A stretch of 64,000 nt of DNA from Notospermus geniculatus (lineage: Eukaryota; Nemertea; Pilidiophora; Heteronemertea; Lineidae), in assembly GCA_002633025.1 (NCBI GenBank), contig NMRB01000802.1, positions 131,586 through 195,585 of the forward strand, given 5' to 3'. Both the position numbers and the translations under genes were made by a program. Numbering within the stretch: the first letter of the stretch is position 1; each line of letters begins with the position of its first letter. Positions 53,101 through 62,100 of the stretch are shown here, one piece after another. Under the pieces are notes generated by a model that was given only the letters and a program-made list of their open reading frames with translations, was not told the origin of the DNA and made no database searches.

Positions 53101-56100
53101 TTACCTTTTCTTATCTCATCTGCCCCAGGTTTGAGCAGACGGTATTTTCTGTTGAAGATTTCTAAAAATCTCGGTGACAAATTGGAAAGAATTTGAAGAA
53201 ACATTCTTCAGATGGTTGATAGGAACAAACTTTCTTCAAAACATTTTCAATCAGTACCACAGGATGTGAGAAAAATAGACAAAAGATGCCGTCTGCTGGA
53301 GGGGGGGCGGTAGATGATCTGTTGCTGACCACAACCCTCATATGTTCCCTCCCATACTCTACCACTTTGTCAGCTTGAGTTATTCAAATGAGGTTCCTTT
53401 CTCCAGATAAACCAAGTGCTCCTAAATCGATCAAGGTCGATGAAGTCACTGCCGATACCGTCAAACTCTCCTGGTCGGCACCACCCTCCGACGGCGGCGC
53501 ACCAGTCAAATCCTATATCATCGAACGCCGCGATGCTGGACGCCAAAACTGGATGGTTGTTGGCACAACAGAGGACACATCGTTTACCGTTCCCAAACTT
53601 AATGAAGGACAAGAATATCACTTCAGAGTGTTGGCAGAGAACGCCATCGGGGACAGTGAGCCCGTCATCTCTGATAGGGCTGTGCTCGTCAAGAGTCCAT
53701 ATTGTAAGTTGTCATATGATCTCCTCCGTCTTATTCTGTACTTTACAAGGTTCTGATTGGCTCACTTGCTTTGACTTTTCAATTATCATGATGTCGGTCA
53801 TTCCTTGCAGCTGTTCCTGACGCCCCGCGACAACTGAAGGTCGCCGACGTCACCAGTACCTCGGCCACTCTGACCTGGGATGCCCCGTCCAATGATGGCG
53901 GCTCACCTGTCACAAACTACGTCGTCGAACGTTGTCAGTCATTCACGACCCGTTGGTTCAAGGCCTCCAAACTGCCAATCAAGGACATGACCTTGACTGT
54001 CCGTGACCTGATCGAGGGATCACAGTATGACTTCCGTGTGTCTGCCGAGAACGTGGCGGGTGTGGGTAAACCAGCGTCCGTTGGTCCGATAACCATCAAG
54101 GATCCATTCAGTAAGTTATCACGGGAGTATTTGTTTATCAGATGAGAAGGGATGCTGATGATGATGTGTGTTGGGGCCAAAAACGGAAATTAATTTCAGA
54201 TATTCTTCATTCTTATCAAACTTGAGAACTCAAAGATTCATTTTGTTTATGATAACTTTCTTTCAACAGACAAGCCAGACGCACCGGGTAGACCATTCCC
54301 CACTCACCACACCAGAGAAAGTGTCAAACTGACGTGGTCAGAGCCACCTAGTGACGGAGGCAGCCGCGTCACCAACTACGTCATCGAGCTGCGCATGGCT
54401 GGTCAGTACAGATGGACCGCCGCTAACATCGGAGAGACGGTGACGACACCTAGTTATGTGGTTGGTAACCTCGCTGAGGGTATGGAGTATGAGTTCCGTG
54501 TGACGGCAGAGAACCGGGCTGGAGCTGGCAAGCCATCACAACCATCGGACTCCATCACTGTCAGGGAGCACATTGGTGAGTCCTACATTATCCTGATTCA
54601 CTAGACATTGAATTGGACTGTAGTGACACCTATTGGTCAACTGACTGACAGCTCCTGTTGAAACGAAATCATACAAGTTGAGATGTTTTTGCACTTTATT
54701 CCTGTCTTGCAGATGGTGATGCTCCAACTATCATCGAGCCGCTGGCCAGCACGCCAGCTCTTGCTGGACAGCAGTCCGTCCTGACGTGCCGCGTCCCTGG
54801 CGATCCACGACCACAAGTCACCTGGTACCGTGACAACAAGGAACTCTTCCCGAGCGTGAAATATGACATGAAGTACGTCGACGGCCTAGCGACGCTGGTC
54901 GTACGGGACTTCACCGAGCGTGATATCGGACGGTACAGATGCGAAGCGACTAATGCCCTCGGACGTGTTGAAAGTGCAATGTCTGTCTCTATGAGAGGTG
55001 AGTTTGTCGTGGATCAAATTAACGTCTTAGGTTTGGATTGTTTGACCAGGCAACCTAGGCCCGGGGTGGCCTGACTTGCTATTTTAGGCCTGGGATGACT
55101 TGACCAGCCATTGGAGTGGCCTGACGGAAGAGACTTATTTCTGCTTGTTCTACAGAAAAAACAGTTCTGTTGATGTCATTGATTCAAATACCAACCATGT
55201 CCATTTCAGAACCTCCCAAGTTTGAGATCAGTCCCCGTTACCGTGAGCCCATCCAGGCGAAGGTTGGAGGGACGGTCAGAATCCCTGTGAGCCTACACGG
55301 TACACCAGCGCCAAAGATCGACTGGTCCAAGAACGATCGACCAATCCGCTCCAGGGATAACATCACCGTCGATTTTGACGAACACGAGACGATTCTGATG
55401 CTGCGTGACGTCAAGAAGGAGGATGCTGGAGAGTATACGCTGGTCGCGCATAACGAGTTTGGTGACGTCATGACGACATTCAACGTCAATGTCATGGGTA
55501 AGTTGAAATCAGAATGTCGTACTCAATCCTTTGCAACGCAATGTGTCCTTCCAAGTTCAGTTGTGTGTGCATACAGTTTGCCAACAACTGTAAAGAGCGG
55601 TGTGTCCCATCCAAGTTCAGTTCTGTGTGCATACAGTAGACCCACAACTGTAAAGAGCGGTGTGTCCCATCCAAGTTCAGTTTTGTGTGTATTCAGTAGG
55701 CCAACAACTGTAAAGAGCAGTCTATCCCATCCAGTAAAATTTCCCTTTATTTCGTTCCAGACACACCATCAGCCCCAGCAGGTCCTCTCTTCATCCGTGA
55801 CGTACAGCGTGACTCTGTCGCCATTGAATGGCAGCCACCAAAACACACCCATGGTGCACCAGTCACGAGCTACCTGATCGAGAAACGAGACACCAGGAGA
55901 GCCATCTGGACCAAGGTTGGCACCTGTTCACCAAAGAAGACACAGTACCTCGTCCCAGGTCTACACGATGGCAGCGAGTACTTCTTCCGAGTCCAGGCAG
56001 AGAACGAGATAGGTTACTCGGATGCTCTGGAGCTTGAGAGACCAGTCATGGCCAAGAGTCCATACGGTAAGTCAGCTGGTCTCATGCTATAAAAAAAGTT

Positions 56101-59100
56101 TGGGTTTATAGTAGTAGGAAGGCATCACGAAGCCTATAGGAACACCACGAAAGCATTTCGTAGAGGCATCGTGGTCGGAATCGTGGCAGTGTGAACTGGG
56201 CTTTCAGAAGTTAGAGTGGTGTAGTTACAAGAGCAACACACATCACCTCTGTGGTTGATAGTTCGATTAACTCTGGATTCACTATGTATCAGGCAACTCA
56301 GTTATATGAGTAGGTCCACTGTGGGGTCTCCAAGGACAAGAGACTGGGTCATTGTAGGCCTCTTTGGAAAAAGAAGTTGAACAGACGAAAAAATTGAACC
56401 TGATCTTTCAACTTTCAGATCCTCCAAGTGCTCCAAGAAATGCCCGCGTGACAGACGTCAGCAAGTCGCATGTCTCCCTGGCCTGGGATGAACCCAGCAA
56501 AGATGGCGGCTCGCCCATAACCGGTTACCACGTAGAGCGGCGGCAACCGTTCAGTACGCGCTGGACACGCGTAAATAAGAAACCGATTGAGACAACCTCG
56601 TACACAGTCAAGGACGTAGTCGAGGATACCGAATATGAATTCCGTGTCGTCGCGGAGAACAAGGCCGGGTGCGGCAAACCGGAGGATATCGAACGTAAAA
56701 TCAGAACCAAGGATCCGTACGGTATGTAAGATTATAAAACGCACCTGCACTGAGACCAATTCACAAAGGATTGGCCATACTTTCTATGGTTGAGTTGCTC
56801 ATAGAGAGCCAGTGGGAGACTACTGCCGTTAGACTCACATGGTGACTTATTGGGTCCTGGTGATCACTGTTTCTGTCTCTCCCTCCAGATACCCCGTTGC
56901 CCATAGAGAGCCAGTAGGAGACGACTGCCATTAGAGTCACATGGTGACTTATTGGGTCCTGGTGATCACTGTTTCTGTCTCTCCCTCCAGATACCCCAGC
57001 CAACCCTGGCAAACCTGAAATCGTCAGCATCACCAAGGACAAGACGACGCTCGCATGGTCAGCGCCTCCTGGTGACGGCGGAAGTCCGATCACTGGTTTT
57101 GTCATCGAAGCTAAGAAACCTTATGATCACAAATGGACCGTGGTAAAGACGGACGTCCCGCCAGGGGCCACGTCATGTGACATCACTGGCCTCATCCCGG
57201 ATGCAGAGTACGAGTTCCGTGTCCTTGCGGTCAACAAGGCTGGTACCAGCAGACCGTCTGACATGTCTCAGAAAGTCAAGATTGGTAAGCTGCCACCATC
57301 TTTTCAAGATCTTTGCTATTCTTTGACTGTGTTTAGGCCTGATTCAGCTGCTTTCATGGTCGACATCCCTGTCACCTCTTCCCCTGCCCCCTATCTTTGG
57401 ATTTTAGAACTATTTCTGTCACTAACCATTTGCAGAAGAGCCTGTTGTCTTCAAGACACCTCTGAAGGACGTCAAGCTGACAAAACTGCCCGCCACGGCC
57501 ACATTTGAGTGTGACCTGAACCGGTCCGTCCCGGTACAATGGTTGAAGGATGGACGCGTCCTGCGTATGAAGGCTGACAAGTACAAGGTGGTCGACTCTG
57601 GCGTCAATCATAAACTCATCATTAACAACCTCGACTGGGAAGACGTCGGCGACTATACGGCTGTTGCTAAGACGATCAAGTCAACCGCAGCACTGACTAT
57701 TGAGGGTAAGGATATCAAAATTTGTGACCCGATCTCGTAAAAGTAGGCACTTTTGTCCGCCGTGTTTACTGATCCATACCGTGATCAGCGGACTTCATAT
57801 TTACGCCCCTAGTCTCTCCAAAAACCTTTCTAGGGAACTCAAGGAGCAGCTCATTCAGTGCTCACTTGATTTTCTGCTTCTCTGGTTTCCTCCTGCATTC
57901 ATACATATTTCCTCTTCCAGCCCCACCTACATTCATGGTGGACAAGAAATTCCAAGACAACCTGATCCTGAAGGCTGGCTCGTCTGCCGTCGTCGAGGTG
58001 CCGTTCACCGGGAGCCCGATGCCTCAAGTCATGTGGACGTACAATGACAGCGACCTGCCTGACTACAGGAGAACCAGAGACGAGACCATCCATGGTATGA
58101 CGGCCTTGACCTTGAGCCGACTGGAACGCAAGGACTCGGGAGTCTACAAGGTCACGTTTGAAAACAAACACGGGACGGTGACGCTAGCCATACGGGTCAC
58201 TGTACTTGGTGAGTTGGTCTTTGACTTTGTTCGCTCCAAGTTGTTCTTATCCAAAAACTTCTGTGGTAGCGCTCAGATGCAAGTCCTACTGATCCTTTTG
58301 CGGTCAGAGCGTAGTATAGATGGCAGCACTGATGGTGAACCGGAGTGAGTTGTCCTGTAAAGAGGCCGTACTGAGCTGTCAGACTTAAATTCTTTATTCA
58401 TCTGTTTTCAGACAAACCTGGCCCACCCCAAGATTTCAACGTCAAGTCGTTCACAGCTGAAACTGTGACCTTGACCTGGGATTCGCCAGCTGACAATGGC
58501 GGCAGCAAGGTGACAGGTTACGTCGTCGATCTCCGTGAAACGAACCGTCGAACTTGGCAACATGTGACCAACGTCCGTGATACGGAATGTGTGGTGAAGA
58601 ACCTTGTAGAAGGTCGTCGCTATGCCTTCCAAGTCCGGGCTGAGAATGAAAACGGTGTTGGTGAGGCGGTGGAGTTGCTGCAACCAGTTGTGACCAAACA
58701 TCCATTCAGTAAGTACACAGGATTAATCCTGCTGGTGTAGTGGAAACATCACTGCCTGTCACCGCTGAGGGTCCAGGTTCAACCCCCAGTCAGATCCATT
58801 CTTCATGTGATAGAGAGGGCTACTCTCCACGACAGTGCAGGATTTCTCTTTCTCATTTCAAATTGTAAAATTCACATTTCCAGATGCGCCGGATGCTCCA
58901 CCAGCTCCTAAAGTCACCAACCTGACGGCAACATCTTGTACGGTTTCCTGGCTCACTCCGCCATCCGACGGTGGATCGCCCATCACCGGCTACATTGTCG
59001 AACGTAAAGCAAGTTACAGCAAAATGTGGACAAGAGTGAATTCCAAACCGGTGACGCAGACTTCGTTAGATGTGACAGATATGGTGTCGGGAACGGCGTA

Positions 59101-62100
59101 CGAGTTCCGTGTGATTGCCGAGAACCTGGCAGGTCCCAGTCTCCCAAGCCTGGCGTCGCCATTGGTTACAGCTAAAGAGCCTTACGGTAAGTGCAGAAAT
59201 GGCTTCTGCAGCTTTGTGACTGCATGTGAGAGATGGCCCGTGGAGCACGGGAACTCTCCTCCCCCTGGTGGCCCTGGTCTGAATACAAAATTAGAATGAG
59301 GGCTTGGTGGAAACGGGAGAAGTGCCTTCAGTAACTTGGTCTTTCTTTCCACAGAAACCCCAACAAAACCTCTCCACCCAGAAGTGGTGGAGGTCACCAA
59401 ACAGTCCGCTACCATAAAATGGGCCGAACCAAAACAAGATGGCGGCAGCGAAATCACTGGCTACAACGTCGAGTATCGTACACGCGGTGGCGTGACCTGG
59501 AAACGGGCCAACGTCGCACCGGTCAAGGACACCAAGTATACCGTGGAGAATCTTCATGAAGACTTGGAGTACGAGTTCAGAGTCGTGGCTGAGAACAAGG
59601 CTGGTGTTGGACAGAGTTCTGATATCACCCTGCCTGTCCACGCCGTCGATCCAATAGGTAAGTCTTAGCTTTCCTCTCCAAAATGTCATATTATAGGTCA
59701 CGATAATATTCTGCTCATCTAGTTCTATAAGCATAATAGTTTCTTGCAACAAGCCTCAAAAAATTCTGAACCAGGCTCCTTCTTGATGAGTTGCAGAAAT
59801 CGGAATTGGGTCATCGTCACAGCAACGCCACCAAAGTCAATCCAGACGTCATAACACTGTTTTGCCTGACAAATGAATCAAAAGACGTGGTCCAACAATG
59901 CGGTGGTCAAAACGGCACTATGGCGTCTGGTTGGACTTTGACCTACATGTAATTCTATTCTGCAACTCATCTACCTGTACACTGCTCTTAGTTTGATCTC
60001 CGTTCAGTCAAGTTCTCCATTTTCTTTTTACAGTTGGTACGCCACCAAAACTGGTCACACCCCTTGAGCAGGTGTTTGTCAAGGCATCACAGACGGCCGT
60101 CATGGAGTGTACAATCAAACCGGGAGAACCCAAGCCAGAAATCAGATGGTAAGTGCAGGGGACACCTCTCTTGGTGAGACACATCCCTTGGTGGGACACC
60201 CCTCTTGTTGGGACACCCCTCTTGTTGGGACACCCCTCATGCTAGGGCACCCTTCTTGTTGGGACACCCGTCTTGTTGGGACACCCCTCTTGTTGGGACA
60301 CCCTTATGCCAAGAAGTAACGAATGCCTAAAGGTCATCTATGCTGGTATATGAGTTTTACCCTGAATTAACCATTAACTCTCGTGTCTCTTCAGGTTCAA
60401 GAATGAACGTGAGTTGACGAAGGGACCCCAGTATTCCATGGAATACACCAAGAACAGAGCCGCGCTGACCATCAAGAACTGTGACACACGTGACGCAGGC
60501 AAATACAGATGTGAGGCAGACAATCGCGTTGGCAGAGTTGAGACGGGCGCCAAACTTATTGTGGCCAGTAAGTACAACGTCTTAGATTCAAGAATTTGAT
60601 TTTGTCAAGAAAACCAAACTAGGCCTAATATTCCGTTGAATCCCTTTCAGCTCCTCCAAATCTGGATTACGATCAACGTCTCAAAGAACCTCAGATGATC
60701 AAAGCCGGCAGCACCGTCATCATCCAGATAAACTTGACGGGTACGCCACCGCTCAAGGTCACGTGGACCAAAGATGGCCGTCCAATCGCGGCAAAGAACA
60801 TGTCATTGGAATCGACAGATCATTACACCATCCTGACGATGCGGCAGACGTCCAAGGCAGATGAGGGCGTCTACAAGGTCGTCGCTGAAAATCATGCCGG
60901 GAAGTCTGAGGCTGAGTTCAAGATCGGCATCAAAGGTGAGCTTGATCTTCGTCAAATTTGTTTCTTTGTTGTTTGGCAGTGTACTAAACTCTGCATTGGA
61001 ATATGTAACAAATGGGATACGAGTAGCATATGGGCCTCTGGAAAGGTTCTGTTACCTTTTCTTATCTCATCTGCCCCCAGGTTTGAGCAGACGGTATCTT
61101 CTGTTGAAGATTTCTAAAAAGCTCGGTGACAAATTGGAAAGAATTTGAAGAAACATTCTTCAGATGGTTGATAAGAACAAACTTTCTTCAAAACATTTTC
61201 AATCAGTACCACAGGATGTGAGAAAACTTTGACAGAAGATGCCGTCTGCTGGAGGGGGGGGGGAGGGCGGGTGGTAGATGATCTGTTGCTGACCACAACC
61301 CTCATATGTTCCCTCCCATACTCTACCACTTTGACAGCTTGAGTTATTCAAATGAGCTTCCTTTCTCCAGATAAACCAAGTGCTCCTAAATCGATCAAGG
61401 TCGATGAAGTCACTGCTGATACCGTCAAACTCTCCTGGTCGGCACCACCCTCGGACGGCGGCGCACCAGTTAAATCCTACATCATCGAACGCCGCGATGC
61501 CGGACGCCAAAACTGGATGGTTGTTGGCACAACAGAGGACACATCGTTTACGGTTCCCAAACTAAACGAAGGACAAGAATATCACTTCAGAGTGTTGGCA
61601 GAGAACGCCATCGGGGACAGTGAGCCCGTCATCTCTGATAGGGCCGTGCTCGTCAGGAGTCCATATTGTAAGTTGTCATATGATCTCCTCCGTCTTATTC
61701 TGTACTTTACAAGATTCTGATTGGCTCACTTGCTTTGAGGTTTCAATTATCATGATGTCGGTCATTCCTTGCAGCTGTTCCTGATGCCCCGCGACAGCTG
61801 AAGGTCGCCGACGTCACCAGTACCTCGGCCACTCTGACCTGGGACGCCCCGTCCAATGATGGTGGCTCACCTGTCACAAACTACGTCGTCGAACGTTGTC
61901 AGTCATTCACGACCCGTTGGTTCAAGGCCTCCAAACTGCCAATCAAGGACACGACCTTGACTGTCCGTGACCTAATCGAGGGATCACAATACGACTTCCG
62001 TGTGTCCGCCGAGAACGTGGCGGGTGTGGGTAAACCAGCGTCCGTCGGTCCGATAACCATCAAGGATCCATTCAGTAAGTTATCACGGGAGTATTTGTTT

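Larger units (their letters stand above)
48329..56202 (+). repeat. Tandem segmental duplication, copy A (7,874 bp)
   Basis: Runs from ttcagaagttagagtggtgt in the intron after R8 f to just before the same phrase at 56203. Exons and introns match copy B in order throughout, with indels at minisatellites and one MITE. Covers R8 g-j, R9 a-h and d'-e'-f': 15 domains, about 1,470 codons. Confidence 0.93.
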
